NCBI RefSeq assembly: GCF_003122085.1
Contig: NZ_QEXV01000003.1
Location: 1 to 64,000 of the forward strand
Length of the DNA: 64,000 nt
Direction of reading: 5' to 3'
Origin: Marinicauda salina
Lineage (GTDB): Bacteria; Pseudomonadota; Alphaproteobacteria; Caulobacterales; Maricaulaceae
Of this stretch, positions 1 to 9,271 are shown one piece after another. A program made the position numbers and the translations under genes. Under the pieces are notes generated by a model. The model had not been told where the DNA came from, made no database searches, and saw nothing but the letters and a program-made list of their open reading frames with translations. Within the stretch, counting starts at the first letter, position 1. Every line of letters starts with the position of its first letter.

Positions 1-95
1 CCCCCCGCCTCGCGGGGGGGGGGGCGGCCGGCGCCCCCCCCCCCGCCGGGCCCCAAGGCGGCCAGCCCCCTCCGTTCGTCGCTGCGCTCCGAACA

Positions 96-117
96 CCTCC
101 CCCGCAAGCGGGGGAGG
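96..117. repeat. Perfect 10-bp stem hairpin
   Basis: CCTCCCCCGC and GCGGGGGAGG pair around an AA loop, followed by GGAAAA. Such C-rich/G-rich hairpins are common dispersed intergenic elements in high-GC alphaproteobacteria. It could also terminate a gene to the left, but there is no T-tract. Confidence 0.5.
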
Positions 118-154
118 AAAACGGGCGGTGCGGCTGAGCAGTCGCGGCCTCTGG

Positions 155-177
155 ATGGCCGGACCGAGTCCGGCCAT
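155..177. repeat. Dispersed palindromic repeat, copy 1 (short type)
   Basis: Nine-base arms ATGGCCGGA and TCCGGCCAT flank the five-base loop CCGAG, followed by GAC. The same design (ATnnCCGGn, five bases, complement, then GAC) recurs at 9035-9057 and 10197-10219, so this belongs to a dispersed REP-like family. Confidence 0.6.
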
Positions 178-316
178 GACAGGGACAGGCTGGACCCGGA
201 GGCTGCAGGATAGCCGGATTGCAGCGCGCCTGCGTTCCGGCCGAAGAGAACCTCACCACCCGCCGCCGAATCGGGCGCGCGGGCGCGACGCATTTTGAAC
301 GAAGGGGCCGCGGGCC

Positions 317-3300
317 GTGAACGAACTCGAACAGATCGCGAAAGCCGAGGGCGCGCTCACCGTGTGCGGGGCGCCGGAAGGATATGACGCGCTCATCTTC
401 TGCGACGCGGTGCGCGCGCGCGGCGGAACCGCGCTTTTCATCGCCCGCGACGAGAGCCGGGCGATCGCCTTCGAAGCCGCCTGCGCCTTCTTCGCCCCGG
501 ACATCGCGCGGCTGCGCCTGCCGGCCTGGGACTGCCAGCCCTATGACCGCATCTCGCCCAGCCCGCGTACGGCCGCGCGGCGGGCCGGGGCGCTGCATCG
601 CCTGGCCGAGCGCGATGCGGACGAGACCGCGCCGCTCATCGTCATCGCCACCGTCAACGCGGTGGTCCAGCGCTGCGCGCCACGCGAGGCGATGGCCGAA
701 GGCGGGCTCTCCGCGAAGACGGGCGCGAGCCTCGATCTCGAGGTTTTGAAAGATCATCTCGCGCGCAACGGCTATACGCGCTCGCCGACGGTGACCGAGC
801 GCGGCGACTACGCCATCCGCGGCGGGGTGGTCGATGTCTGGCCCGCCGACGCCGGGGAGCCCGTCCGCCTCGACTTCTTCGGCGACGTGCTGGAATCGGT
901 GCGCGCCTTCGATCCGGAGACGCAGCGCACGACGCGCCAGCTCAGGGACGCCCTGTTTACGCCGGTGAGCGAGATCCTGATCGACGAGGACGCGATCTCG
1001 CGCTTCCGCGCGGGTTTCCTCAAGCGCTTCGGCGGCGGGGCCTCCGGCGATCCGATCTATGACAGCGTCAGCGCCGGGGCGCGGCCCGTCGGCGCCGAGC
1101 ACTGGCTGCCGCTGTTCCACGAGCGCATGGACACCGTGTTCGACTATGTGGGCGAGACCGCGCTCGTCGGCCTCGATCCGCTGGTCGACGACGCGCGGAC
1201 CGACCGGCTCGAGCAGATCGCCGACTATTACCAGGCGCGCAAGGACGCGCCGTCCGGAGCGACCGGAGACCTCGCCGCGCCGGCCTATCGCGCCATCGAA
1301 CCCGAGGCGCTCTACCTGACCGAGGACGAGTGGGGCGCGATCCTGCAGTCGCGTCCCCGGCGGCGCTTCACCGCGTTCCAGGAGCCCGGCGAGGGCGTCG
1401 TCGACATGGGCGGCCGCCAGGGCCGGACCTTCGCCGCCGAGCGCCAGGCCGACCAGAACGTGTTCGACGCCGCCGCCTCGCACGTCTCCGCGCTGCGCAA
1501 GTCCGGCAAGCGGGTGATGCTGGCGAGCTGGAGCGAAGGCTCCGGCGAGCGCATGGCCGGCGTGCTCGCGGAGCACGGCCTTCAGCCCATCCAGTCCGCC
1601 GAGGACTGGGCGAGCGCGACCGGCCTTCCCGCGAAGACCATCGCCAACATCGTCATGCCGCTCGAGCGCGGCTTCGAGACGGAAACCCTCGCCGTCGTCT
1701 CCGAGCAGGACATTCTCGGCGACCGGCTCGCCCGGCCGCGCAAGAAGCGCAAGGCCGCCGACGTCATCGCCGAGGCCGGCGCGCTGTCGACGAACGATCT
1801 CGTCGTCCACGCCGATCACGGGCTCGCGCGCTATCGCGGGCTGAAGACGCTGACCGTCCAGGACGCGCCCCATGACTGCCTCGAGCTCGAATACGCCGGC
1901 GAAGCCAAGCTCTACCTGCCGGTGGAGAATATCGAGCTGCTCTCACGCTACGGCGCCGACGCCGAGACCGCCCAGCTCGACCGGCTCGGCGGCGCGGCCT
2001 GGCAGGCGCGCAAGGCCAAGGCCAAGAAGCGCCTGCGCGACATGGCCGACGAGCTCATCAAGATCGCCGCGGCCAGGAACGCCCGCCAAGCCGAACGGAT
2101 CGATCCGCCGAGCGGGCTTTATGACGAGTTCGCCGCGCGCTTTCCCTTCGCCGAGACCGACGACCAGCTCTCGGCCATCGAGGACGTGTTCGAGGATCTC
2201 GCGAAGGGCCGGCCGATGGACCGGCTCATCTGCGGCGATGTCGGCTTCGGCAAGACCGAGGTCGCGCTGCGCGCGGCCTTCATCACGGCGATGTCGGGCA
2301 AGCAGGTCGCGGTGATCACGCCGACCACGCTGCTGGCGCGGCAGCACTACCAGAACTTCGTCGAACGCTTCCGCGGCTGGCCGGTGAAGATCCGCCAGCT
2401 CTCGCGCCTGGTGCCGTCGAAGGACGCCGCCCAGACCCGCAAGGAGATCGCCGACGGAACCTGCGAGATCGTCGTGGGCACCCACGCGCTGCTGGCCAAG
2501 CAGATCAAGTTCAAGGATCTGGGCCTCATGGTCGTCGACGAGGAGCAGCATTTCGGCGTGCGTCACAAGGAGCGCCTCAAGGCGATGCGCGCCGAGGTGC
2601 ACGTGCTCACGCTCACCGCCACGCCGATCCCGCGCACGCTGCAGCTGGCGATGTCGGGCATCCGGGATCTCTCGCTGATCGCCACGCCGCCCGTCGACCG
2701 GCTGGCGGTCAGGACCTACGTCTCGCCCTTCGATCCGGTCTCGATCCGCGAGGCGCTCTTGCGCGAGCGCTATCGCGGCGGGCAGAGCTTCTTCGTCGTG
2801 CCGCGCATCTCCGATCTCGAGGAGGCCGCCGCGTTCCTGCGCGAGCAGGTCCCCGAGGTGAGCTTCGTCACCGCGCACGGACAGATGGCCGCCGGACCGC
2901 TCGAGGACATCATGACGGCCTTCTACGAGGGCCGGTACGACGTGCTGCTGTGCACCTCGATCGTGGAATCCGGCATCGACATCCCGACGGCGAACACGCT
3001 CATCGTCCACCGCGCCGACCGCTTCGGGCTGGCGCAGCTCTACCAGCTGCGCGGCCGGGTGGGGCGGTCGAAGGCGCGCGCCTACGCCTATCTCACCACG
3101 CCGGCCAACCAGAAGATCACCGAAGGCGCGGAGAAGCGGCTCAAGGTGCTGCAATCGCTGGACAGCCTGGGCGCGGGTTTCACGCTGGCCAGCCACGATC
3201 TCGATCTCAGGGGCGGCGGCAATCTGCTGGGCGAGGAGCAGTCGGGTCATATCCGCGATGTCGGCGTGGAGCTCTACCAGTCGATGCTGGAAGAGGCAGT

Positions 3301-3811
3301 CGCGAGCCTGCGCGGCGATGGCGGGGAGATGGAGGATCGCGACTGGTCCCCCCAGATCAACACCGGCGCGGCGGTCCTCATTCCCGAGGAGTATGTTCCT
3401 GATCTCGACGTGCGTATGGGGCTTTACCGCCGGCTTTCGAAGCTGGACACGAAGGAAGAGCGCGAAGCCTTCGCCGCCGAGCTGATCGATCGCTTCGGCC
3501 CGCTCCCCGAGGAAGCCGAAAGCCTGATGCAGATCGTCGCCATCAAGACGCTGTGCAAGACGGCCGGGATCGAGAAGCTCGACGCCGGGCCGAAAGGCGC
3601 GGTGGCGACCTTCCGCGACAACGCCTTCGCCGATCCCGCCGCGCTCGTCGAGCTGGTGACCAAGCGGCCGGCCGACTACAAGCTCCGGCCCGACAGCACG
3701 ATGGTTCTGCGGGGCGAATTCCCGGACGTCGCCAGCCGGCTGAAAGGGGTTCAGCGCCTGCTCGGCCCGCTCGCCGACGCCGCGGCGCGTTCGCGCAGGG
3801 AAGCCGCCTAA
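317..3811 (+). CDS. mfd: Transcription-repair coupling factor Mfd
   Basis: This ATP-dependent translocase removes stalled RNA polymerase from DNA lesions and recruits UvrA. The 1164-residue length is normal for the family. In order there is a UvrB-like N-terminal module, an RNA-polymerase-interacting domain near residues 495-570, and an SF2 translocase with Walker A GDVGFGKT at about residues 640-647 and the DEEQ motif in VVDEEQHFG. The translocation region GRVGRSKARAY and a C-terminal regulatory domain follow. The start is a GTG at 317; no better in-frame start is seen. The 3' end overlaps the convergent PopA-like gene by 4 bp. Every domain expected of Mfd is present, so identification is firm. 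Confidence 0.98.
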   Translation: MNELEQIAKAEGALTVCGAPEGYDALIFCDAVRARGGTALFIARDESRAIAFEAACAFFAPDIARLRLPAWDCQPYDRISPSPRTAARRAGALHRLAERDADETAPLIVIATVNAVVQRCAPREAMAEGGLSAKTGASLDLEVLKDHLARNGYTRSPTVTERGDYAIRGGVVDVWPADAGEPVRLDFFGDVLESVRAFDPETQRTTRQLRDALFTPVSEILIDEDAISRFRAGFLKRFGGGASGDPIYDSVSAGARPVGAEHWLPLFHERMDTVFDYVGETALVGLDPLVDDARTDRLEQIADYYQARKDAPSGATGDLAAPAYRAIEPEALYLTEDEWGAILQSRPRRRFTAFQEPGEGVVDMGGRQGRTFAAERQADQNVFDAAASHVSALRKSGKRVMLASWSEGSGERMAGVLAEHGLQPIQSAEDWASATGLPAKTIANIVMPLERGFETETLAVVSEQDILGDRLARPRKKRKAADVIAEAGALSTNDLVVHADHGLARYRGLKTLTVQDAPHDCLELEYAGEAKLYLPVENIELLSRYGADAETAQLDRLGGAAWQARKAKAKKRLRDMADELIKIAAARNARQAERIDPPSGLYDEFAARFPFAETDDQLSAIEDVFEDLAKGRPMDRLICGDVGFGKTEVALRAAFITAMSGKQVAVITPTTLLARQHYQNFVERFRGWPVKIRQLSRLVPSKDAAQTRKEIADGTCEIVVGTHALLAKQIKFKDLGLMVVDEEQHFGVRHKERLKAMRAEVHVLTLTATPIPRTLQLAMSGIRDLSLIATPPVDRLAVRTYVSPFDPVSIREALLRERYRGGQSFFVVPRISDLEEAAAFLREQVPEVSFVTAHGQMAAGPLEDIMTAFYEGRYDVLLCTSIVESGIDIPTANTLIVHRADRFGLAQLYQLRGRVGRSKARAYAYLTTPANQKITEGAEKRLKVLQSLDSLGAGFTLASHDLDLRGGGNLLGEEQSGHIRDVGVELYQSMLEEAVASLRGDGGEMEDRDWSPQINTGAAVLIPEEYVPDLDVRMGLYRRLSKLDTKEEREAFAAELIDRFGPLPEEAESLMQIVAIKTLCKTAGIEKLDAGPKGAVATFRDNAFADPAALVELVTKRPADYKLRPDSTMVLRGEFPDVASRLKGVQRLLGPLADAAARSRREAA

Positions 3812-5073
3812 CCGGTCGCGCGATTCACGCCGCCGTCGCCGATCGCGGCGAAGGCGCGGCGCACGAGCGCGTCAGCGCACTCGTTGCGGTCGCGCTCGAC
3901 GACGGCGCGGCGCACGTCGATCCGGAACGGCTTGAGCGGATCGCCGCTCTCGTAGGCCGTGCATTCGGCGATGGCGCTGACGCGCGCAGCGACCGTCTCG
4001 GCCTCCTCCGCGCCCGTCGCCGGCAGCGCGAGGTAGAACGCGTTGCGGTCCGCGCGCACGGCGAGATCCTCGGCGCGGACGCAATGGCGCAGCATCGAGG
4101 CGAACTGGACGAGCGCGCTGTCGGCGTGCGCGTCGTCAGCCTCGACGGGCGTCGCCGCGCGCAGCGCCACGAGCGCGAGCGATCCGTTGCGCTCTTCATT
4201 GCGCGCGATCAGCGTGTCGAGATGCCGGCGCGCGAATCCCGGTTCGAACAGGCCGGTAGACTCGTCGAGCAGGGCCGAGAGCCGGCACGTCTCGAGCGTC
4301 GCCTTGGCGCGGCGCCGGCGGCGGCGTTCCTCGGCCAGCGCCGCCACCCGCTCGCACAGCGCCTCGGGATCGGCGTCGGCGTGGAGGATATCGGACGCGC
4401 CGCGAGCGAAGGCCTCGTCGGCGGCCGGGTATAGCTCCTTGTTCGTCAGCAGCAGCGCGGGCGTATGGTAGAGCCGGGTGTTGCGCCGCATCGCCGAACA
4501 GACGGTGTGGGCGAGGTCGGGATCGGGCTCGGCGTTGACCACGACGGCGTCGAAGGCCCGTTCGTGGAGATAGTCGAAGGCGTTGAACGTCGTGAACGCC
4601 GCGATCACCTCGATGCCGGCGTTCTCCATCGCCGCATTCAGGCGCATGAAGACCGGGTCCGGCCCGCCGATATAGAGCAGGGTGGATTCTGTCCGCCCGG
4701 GACCAGTTTCGAGGCGGGTCAGCCCCGCGGCCTCGACATCGGCCACGCGGGCCTGCGCGGTGTCCTCGAGCACGTCCAGGCGCATCACGGCGCGCAGGCG
4801 GGCGGCGATCTGGATCGGATGGGCGGGATCGACGAGGCGGGCCGAGGCCGGCGTATCGTGATCGCCGACGGCGATGTGCGTGAGCCGCTCGGGCAGCTCG
4901 ACAGAAGGCGCTTCCAGGGAGACCGCCGCATCGAAACGCTGGCGCTCGAGCGCGCGCTGCAGCGCTTCCCCGTTGCAGACATGCGTCGAGAAACCGAGGC
5001 CGGCGAGATCGGCCGCCATCTCCGCAGCGGCGTCGCCGGCGCCGATGATCAGCAGATCGGCGGCTCTTCCCAT
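3808..5073 (-). CDS. popA: PopA-like protein: two receiver-like domains plus degenerate GGDEF with intact c-di-GMP I-site
   Basis: This 421-residue protein has the REC-REC-GGDEF layout of PleD and PopA. Both receiver-like domains lack the acceptor aspartate: the expected positions read FDAAVSL near residue 52 and FDAVVVN near residue 180. The GGDEF active site is replaced by DRNAF (342-346), so it cannot be a diguanylate cyclase. The product-binding I-site RxxD is kept as RAED (333-336) at exactly the PleD spacing. In Caulobacter, PopA is a c-di-GMP receptor that brings CtrA to the polar ClpXP protease; a similar role here is inferred. ATG 5073 is chosen because GGGGGG precedes it; an ATG at 5181 would overlap the divergent gene start. 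A generic inactive GGDEF protein is the alternative. Confidence 0.75.
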   Translation of the reverse strand: MGRAADLLIIGAGDAAAEMAADLAGLGFSTHVCNGEALQRALERQRFDAAVSLEAPSVELPERLTHIAVGDHDTPASARLVDPAHPIQIAARLRAVMRLDVLEDTAQARVADVEAAGLTRLETGPGRTESTLLYIGGPDPVFMRLNAAMENAGIEVIAAFTTFNAFDYLHERAFDAVVVNAEPDPDLAHTVCSAMRRNTRLYHTPALLLTNKELYPAADEAFARGASDILHADADPEALCERVAALAEERRRRRRAKATLETCRLSALLDESTGLFEPGFARRHLDTLIARNEERNGSLALVALRAATPVEADDAHADSALVQFASMLRHCVRAEDLAVRADRNAFYLALPATGAEEAETVAARVSAIAECTAYESGDPLKPFRIDVRRAVVERDRNECADALVRRAFAAIGDGGVNRATG

Positions 5074-5179
5074 ATCCCCCCCAGGAGCCAGGTTCGAATC
5101 ATTGTGTCTTTGGAAATTCGGCGCCACAACCCATTCCTCGATAATCGTTCGCGCGCGGGACAATGCAGACGGCTGTTTC

Positions 5180-6316
5180 ATGAAATCACACGGGCCTTTG
5201 CGCGGCGTTAAAGCCGCCGAATTCGTCGGGCTGGGACCCGCGCCTTTCGCGGCCATGCTGCTGTCGGACCTCGGCGCGGACGTAATCCGGATCGACCGGC
5301 CCGGCGCGGGCGGGGGCGGGGCGGCCGAGGTGCTCGCCCGAGGGCGCCGCTCGGCCAGCTTCGACCTCAAGCGGGCCGAAGGCGTGGAGGCCTGCCTCAG
5401 GCTGATCGAGGCCGCCGACCTGCTCATCGAAGGCTATCGCCCCGGCGTCATGGAGCGCCTCGGGCTCGGCCCCGACGTCTGCCTGAAGCGCAATCCCGCG
5501 CTCGTCTACGGGCGGATGACCGGCTGGGGCCAGCACGGCCCGCTCGCCCACGCCGCCGGCCACGACATCAACTACATCGCGCTCACCGGCGCGCTGCACG
5601 GGATCGGGCCCGCCGATCATCCCGTCCCGCCGCTCAACCTGGTGGGCGATTTCGGCGGCGGATCGCTCTATCTGGCGCTCGGCCTGCTCGCGGGCCTTCA
5701 CCATGCGAAGGCGACCGGCGAGGGCCAGGTGGTCGACGCGGCCATCGTCGACGGGACCGCCTCGCTGATGAGCGCGATCCACCAGCTCGCCGCGCTCGGA
5801 CTGTGGTCGAACGAGCGCGGCGCCAACCTGCTCGACGGCGGCGCGCCCTTCTACGGCTGCTACGAATGCGCCGACGGGAAGTTCGTCGCCATCGGCCCGC
5901 TCGAGAGCCAGTTCTACGCGCTCCTGCTGGACAAGCTCGGCCTCGCCGACGACCCGGCGATGGCCGAGCCCTACGACCAGGCCCGCTGGCCGGCCATGCG
6001 CGAAGCGTTCGCGCGCGCCTTCAAGACGAAGACGCGCGACGAATGGACGGAAATCCTTGAGGGAACGGATGTCTGCTTCGCGCCGGTGCTCGACGCCGAC
6101 GAGGCGCGCGCCCATCCCCACATGGCCGCGCGCGATGTGTTCGCCGAAATCGACGGCGTCAGCCAGGCCGCGCCCGCGCCGCGGTTTTCGAAGACGCCCG
6201 GCGCGATCCAGGGCCCGGCGCCGAAGCCCGGCGCGGACACCGAAGACGTGCTCGCCGACTGGGGCTTCTCCGCCGCCGACATCGCCCGGCTGCGCGAGGC
6301 CGGCGCGTTCGGGTGA
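5180..6316 (+). CDS. Alpha-methylacyl-CoA racemase (CaiB/BaiF family)
   Basis: This enzyme epimerises 2-methylacyl-CoA thioesters, as needed for beta-oxidation of branched acids. The 378-residue protein has the family start [11 protein letters not shown] and the AMACR-type catalytic pair, a His in [12 protein letters not shown] (H128) and an Asp in VGDFGGG (D157), matching His126 and Asp156 of the mycobacterial racemase. True formyl/oxalyl-CoA transferases carry a different active-site Asp context, so racemase is preferred. ATG 5180 places the conserved N-terminus correctly; in-frame sequence upstream is antisense to the PopA-like gene. It is divergent from that gene and stands alone. Confidence 0.88.
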   Translation: MKSHGPLRGVKAAEFVGLGPAPFAAMLLSDLGADVIRIDRPGAGGGGAAEVLARGRRSASFDLKRAEGVEACLRLIEAADLLIEGYRPGVMERLGLGPDVCLKRNPALVYGRMTGWGQHGPLAHAAGHDINYIALTGALHGIGPADHPVPPLNLVGDFGGGSLYLALGLLAGLHHAKATGEGQVVDAAIVDGTASLMSAIHQLAALGLWSNERGANLLDGGAPFYGCYECADGKFVAIGPLESQFYALLLDKLGLADDPAMAEPYDQARWPAMREAFARAFKTKTRDEWTEILEGTDVCFAPVLDADEARAHPHMAARDVFAEIDGVSQAAPAPRFSKTPGAIQGPAPKPGADTEDVLADWGFSAADIARLREAGAFG

Positions 6317-6423
6317 GGGCCCTGTGCGTTCAAGCCCGGTTCAGCCGCGGCGGGTTTTGATGCTTTTCGAACGCCCCGGCGACCCGTATGTCAGTCCCTC
6401 CAGATGCCGGCGCGTTCCGGGAG

Positions 6424-6451
6424 GCGTCGACGCCGCACGCGGCGTCGACGC
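6424..6451 (+). terminator. Strong hairpin after the racemase gene (no T-tract)
   Basis: The 12-bp arms GCGTCGACGCCG and CGGCGTCGACGC surround a CACG loop. It lies 108 bp past the racemase stop and 31 bp before the YihY start. The missing T-tract makes a terminator role uncertain. Confidence 0.4.
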
Positions 6452-6481
6452 GCTTTCGGCCCGGCGCAGACGGACCGGGCG

Positions 6482-7390
6482 ATGACGCGGACCAAGCGGA
6501 TACTGGTGCGAGTGCGGCGGGCGCGCGACCTGGTCATGGGCGTCGCGCCGATCCGCGTGACGGTGCGCGCAATCAACCGGATGATGGCGCGCGAGGTGAT
6601 GCTGTTCGCCGGCGGGGCGTCCTTCTTCGCGCTGCTGGCGCTGTTTCCCGCCGTCCTCGTCGGCGTGTCGGTCTACGGCCTGCTGTTCTCCGCCGACGAC
6701 GCGCTCAACCAGCTCAGCTCGCTGCAGGTCGCCGAGGTGCTGCCGCCGACCGCCTACGGCTTCCTGCAGTCGCAGCTCTCCCAGATCGCCGGCGCGCCAA
6801 GGCTGTCGCTCGGCCTGCAGAGCACGATCGCCGTCGTCATCCTGCTGTTCGCGGCGGGGCGCGGCGCCAAGGCGCTGATCGCGGGGCTGAACCAGATCGC
6901 CGGCCGCGGCGATCTCCGCAATGTCCTGCACTTCAACCTGCTGGCGATGGCGCTGGTGCTCGCCGGCGGCGGGCTGCTCGTCGCCTCGAACCTGATCATC
7001 CTCGCCGTGCCGAACCTGGTCCGGCCCGCCCTCGACTGGCTCGGCGCGGAGGGGATCGACATCCGCTTCGTCTTCAACGAGTGGACGACCGCAACCATCG
7101 CCATGATCGTCGCGCTGATGCTGCTCTATCGCTATCTCATGCAGCGCGCGGGCGAGACCTCCTGGTCGGCGTCCTTCATCTCGGCGAGCGTCGCGACGGG
7201 GCTGTGGCTGGCGATCTCCAACGGCTTCACCTTCTACGTCTCGACGATCGTGAACCCGTCGGCCTACGGATCGCTGGGCGCGCTCATCGTGTTCCTGCTG
7301 TGGATCTACTGGGCGTCCTACGCAGTCTTTTTCGGCGGCGCGCTGGCCGTGGAGATCGACAAGCTCAGGGGCGAAACCGCGCCGCCCTGA
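6482..7390 (+). CDS. YihY/BrkB-family inner-membrane protein
   Basis: This 302-residue polytopic membrane protein shows the family hallmarks. A segment with many hydrophobic helices begins around LFAGGASFFALLALFPA (residues ~40-56), and a C-terminal helix pair contains GSLGALIVFLLWIYW. The molecular function of YihY/BrkB proteins is not firmly established; they were once annotated as RNase BN in error. ATG 6482 begins MTRTKRILVR; a longer frame back to 6404 is Arg-rich and unlikely. It has no clear operon partner. Confidence 0.88.
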   Translation: MTRTKRILVRVRRARDLVMGVAPIRVTVRAINRMMAREVMLFAGGASFFALLALFPAVLVGVSVYGLLFSADDALNQLSSLQVAEVLPPTAYGFLQSQLSQIAGAPRLSLGLQSTIAVVILLFAAGRGAKALIAGLNQIAGRGDLRNVLHFNLLAMALVLAGGGLLVASNLIILAVPNLVRPALDWLGAEGIDIRFVFNEWTTATIAMIVALMLLYRYLMQRAGETSWSASFISASVATGLWLAISNGFTFYVSTIVNPSAYGSLGALIVFLLWIYWASYAVFFGGALAVEIDKLRGETAPP

Positions 7391-7506
7391 TCCGCGTCGA
7401 ATTTTCCCGGCGCCCCCACTGGCGTTCACTGCGACAGGCGATATAACGGCGGGCGACGCGCGCCCATTCAACGGGCGTTGAAAATCCTCAGCGAGGGAGA
7501 TCGGCC

Positions 7507-8199
7507 TTGAAGAAAGTCTATCCCGACGCGGCGGCCGCGCTCGACGGCCTGCTCTTCGACGGCATGACCATCATGGCCGGCGGCTTCGGGCTGTGCGGCA
7601 TCCCGGAGAACCTGATCATCGCGATCCGCGACAGCGGGGTGACCGATCTCACGGTGATCTCGAACAACGCCGGCGTCGACGATTTCGGCCTCGGCCTGCT
7701 GCTGCACACCCGCCAGATCAAGAAGATGGTCTCGTCCTATGTCGGCGAGAACAAGACCTTCGAGACGCAGTACCTCAACGGCGAACTCGAGCTCGAATTC
7801 AACCCGCAGGGCACGCTCGCCGAGCGCATCCGCGCGGGCGGGGCGGGCATTCCCGGCTTCTACACCAAGACCGGCGTGGGCACGCTCGTCGCCGAGGGCA
7901 AGGAGCACAAGAAGTTCGACGGCGAGACCTACATCATGGAGACCGGCCTGGTCGCCGACCTGTCCATCGTGAAGGCCTGGAAGGGCGACCCGGAGGGCAA
8001 TCTCGTCTACCGGAAGACGGCGCGGAACTTCAATCCGATGATGGCCACGGCCGGCAAGACCACCGTCGCCGAGGTCGAGCATCTCGTCGAGGTCGGCGAT
8101 CTCGATCCCGACTGCGTCCACACCCCGGCGATCTTCACTCAGCGCATCATCGAAGCCGATCACGAAAAGCGCATCGAGCAGCGCACGACGCGCGGCTGA
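7507..8199 (+). CDS. scoA: 3-oxoacid CoA-transferase subunit A
   Basis: This is the alpha subunit of a two-subunit class I CoA-transferase (succinyl-CoA:3-ketoacid type), which activates acetoacetate with CoA from succinyl-CoA. The 230-residue protein contains the glycine-rich DGMTIMAGGFGLCGIPE region near the N-terminus and the RAGGAGIPGFYTKTGVGT segment. The start is TTG at 7507, with GAGGGAGA seven bases upstream and the expected MKKVYPDA N-terminus. The beta-subunit gene follows after 23 bp, and a terminator follows that, so the pair is a compact operon. Confidence 0.95.
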   Translation: MKKVYPDAAAALDGLLFDGMTIMAGGFGLCGIPENLIIAIRDSGVTDLTVISNNAGVDDFGLGLLLHTRQIKKMVSSYVGENKTFETQYLNGELELEFNPQGTLAERIRAGGAGIPGFYTKTGVGTLVAEGKEHKKFDGETYIMETGLVADLSIVKAWKGDPEGNLVYRKTARNFNPMMATAGKTTVAEVEHLVEVGDLDPDCVHTPAIFTQRIIEADHEKRIEQRTTRG

Positions 8200-8222
8200 C
8201 GCCCGAAGCGAGGAGGACCAAA

Positions 8223-8870
8223 ATGGCCTGGACACGCGGACAACTCGCCGAACGCGCCGCCGAGGAGCTCGAGGACGGCTTCTACGTCAATCTCGGCATC
8301 GGCATCCCGACGCTGGTGGCGAACTTCATCCCCGACGACATGGACGTCACGCTCCAGTCGGAGAACGGCATGCTCGGCATGGGCCCGTTCCCGGAGGACG
8401 AGCAGGTCGACCCCGACCTGATCAATGCGGGCAAGCAGACCATCACCGAGCTGAAGAAGACGAGCTATTTCAGCTCCGCCGACAGCTTCGCCATGATCCG
8501 CGGCGGGCATATCGACCTGTCGATCCTGGGCGCGATGGAGATCTCGGAAAAGGGCGACATCGCCAACTGGATGATCCCCGGCAAGATGGTGAAGGGCATG
8601 GGCGGGGCGATGGACCTCGTCGCCGGCGTCAAGCGCGTCGTCGCCATCATGGATCACACGAACAAGGCGGGCGAGCCCAAGCTTCTCAAGGAGTGCACGC
8701 TGCCGCTCACCGGCACGCAGGTCGTCGACCGCATCATCACCACGATGGGCGTGTTCGACGTGACCGAGGAGGGGCTGGTGCTGGTGGAGCTCGCGCCTGA
8801 GGTCACGCTCGACGAGATCACCGAGAAGACCGAGGCGAGCTTCAAGGTCGCCGAGGGCGTGGGCGCGTAA
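8223..8870 (+). CDS. scoB: 3-oxoacid CoA-transferase subunit B
   Basis: This 215-residue beta subunit carries the catalytic glutamate in the SENGMLG motif, which forms the gamma-glutamyl-CoA thioester in this family. LGIGIPTLVANF and GGHIDLSILGAMEI are further family blocks. The ATG follows GAGGAGG in the 23-bp gap after subunit A. Together they complete ketone-body or short-chain acid activation. Specificity for acetoacetate rather than another 3-oxoacid cannot be told from the sequence. Confidence 0.95.
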   Translation: MAWTRGQLAERAAEELEDGFYVNLGIGIPTLVANFIPDDMDVTLQSENGMLGMGPFPEDEQVDPDLINAGKQTITELKKTSYFSSADSFAMIRGGHIDLSILGAMEISEKGDIANWMIPGKMVKGMGGAMDLVAGVKRVVAIMDHTNKAGEPKLLKECTLPLTGTQVVDRIITTMGVFDVTEEGLVLVELAPEVTLDEITEKTEASFKVAEGVGA

Positions 8871-8899
8871 GCGCTTTCGCATACGCTTCTACCTGACAA

Positions 8900-8926
8900 C
8901 GGGCGCTCCGGCGGAGCGCCCGTTTT
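8900..8926 (+). terminator. Rho-independent terminator of the scoAB operon
   Basis: A perfect 10-bp stem, CGGGCGCTCC with GGAGCGCCCG, has the three-base loop GGC and is followed directly by TTTT. It lies 30 bp after the scoB stop. Confidence 0.85.
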
Positions 8927-9034
8927 CGTCTCCGCAGGTTTGTCGCCTCAATCCGTCATCGCCGGACTTGCCTGCGCCCGCGAAAGCGGGTGGTTCGGCG
9001 ATCCAGTCGGACTCGGCGCCGCCATCAGGATTGG

Positions 9035-9057
9035 ATCACCGGGACGAGCCCGGTGAT
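9035..9057. repeat. Dispersed palindromic repeat, copy 2 (short type)
   Basis: Arms ATCACCGGG and CCCGGTGAT flank the loop ACGAG, followed by GAC. It has the same architecture as 155-177. Confidence 0.65.
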
Positions 9058-9136
9058 GACAGGAAGCGCACAGAGAGATGTACCGGACGCGCAGCGACGG
9101 CGCGCAGGCTCCGTTATCATCCCGCCCCATCCTCAC

Positions 9137-9223
9137 CCCCGAGGCCGAAGGCCGTCGGGGATCCAGAGACCGAAGGGCGCCGCCCGTCCTCTCTGGGTTC
9201 CCGCATTCGCGGGAATGACGAGG
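9137..9223. repeat. Composite palindromic repeat, copy 1 (long type)
   Basis: This ~87-bp element starts CCCCGAGGCCGAAGGCCG, passes through GGGGATCCAGAGACCGAAGG and a partly complementary CTCTCTGGGTTCCC, and ends CGCATTCGCGGGAATGACG. It contains nested inverted repeats. A near-identical copy lies at 10285-10372. Confidence 0.75.
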
Positions 9224-9271
9224 ACAGGCGAGCCCCGCCGCCTAACCCGCCGCCGGAGGCAGCTGTCTCTG

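Larger units (their letters stand above)
1..316. other. Intergenic region upstream of mfd, with homopolymer runs and palindromes
   Basis: No convincing coding region lies here. The first ~60 bases are almost pure runs of C and G and look like low-complexity or poorly resolved sequence. Two hairpins follow, at 96-117 and 155-177, both resembling the dispersed palindromes seen elsewhere in this window. The rest has no recognisable promoter motif, though the mfd promoter should lie in it. Confidence 0.6.
8927..9271. other. Repeat-rich non-coding stretch
   Basis: No gene is supported here. It contains a short palindromic repeat (9035-9057) and a longer composite repeat (9137-9223). Both have counterparts in the same order on the far side of the next gene. 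Confidence 0.6.

Noticed and set aside
1-60. Possible GC-rich structured RNA or regulatory site
   Set aside because: The runs of C and G look like low-complexity or poorly resolved sequence, and no defined structure could be supported.
1943-3250. 435-codon minus-strand open frame inside mfd
   Set aside because: It is antisense to a well-conserved gene and its composition reflects the high GC of mfd codons; there is no ribosome site or domain.
5074-5427. N-terminal extension of the PopA-like protein
   Set aside because: The extension is low-complexity, lies over the divergent racemase gene, and ATG 5073 has a better ribosome site.
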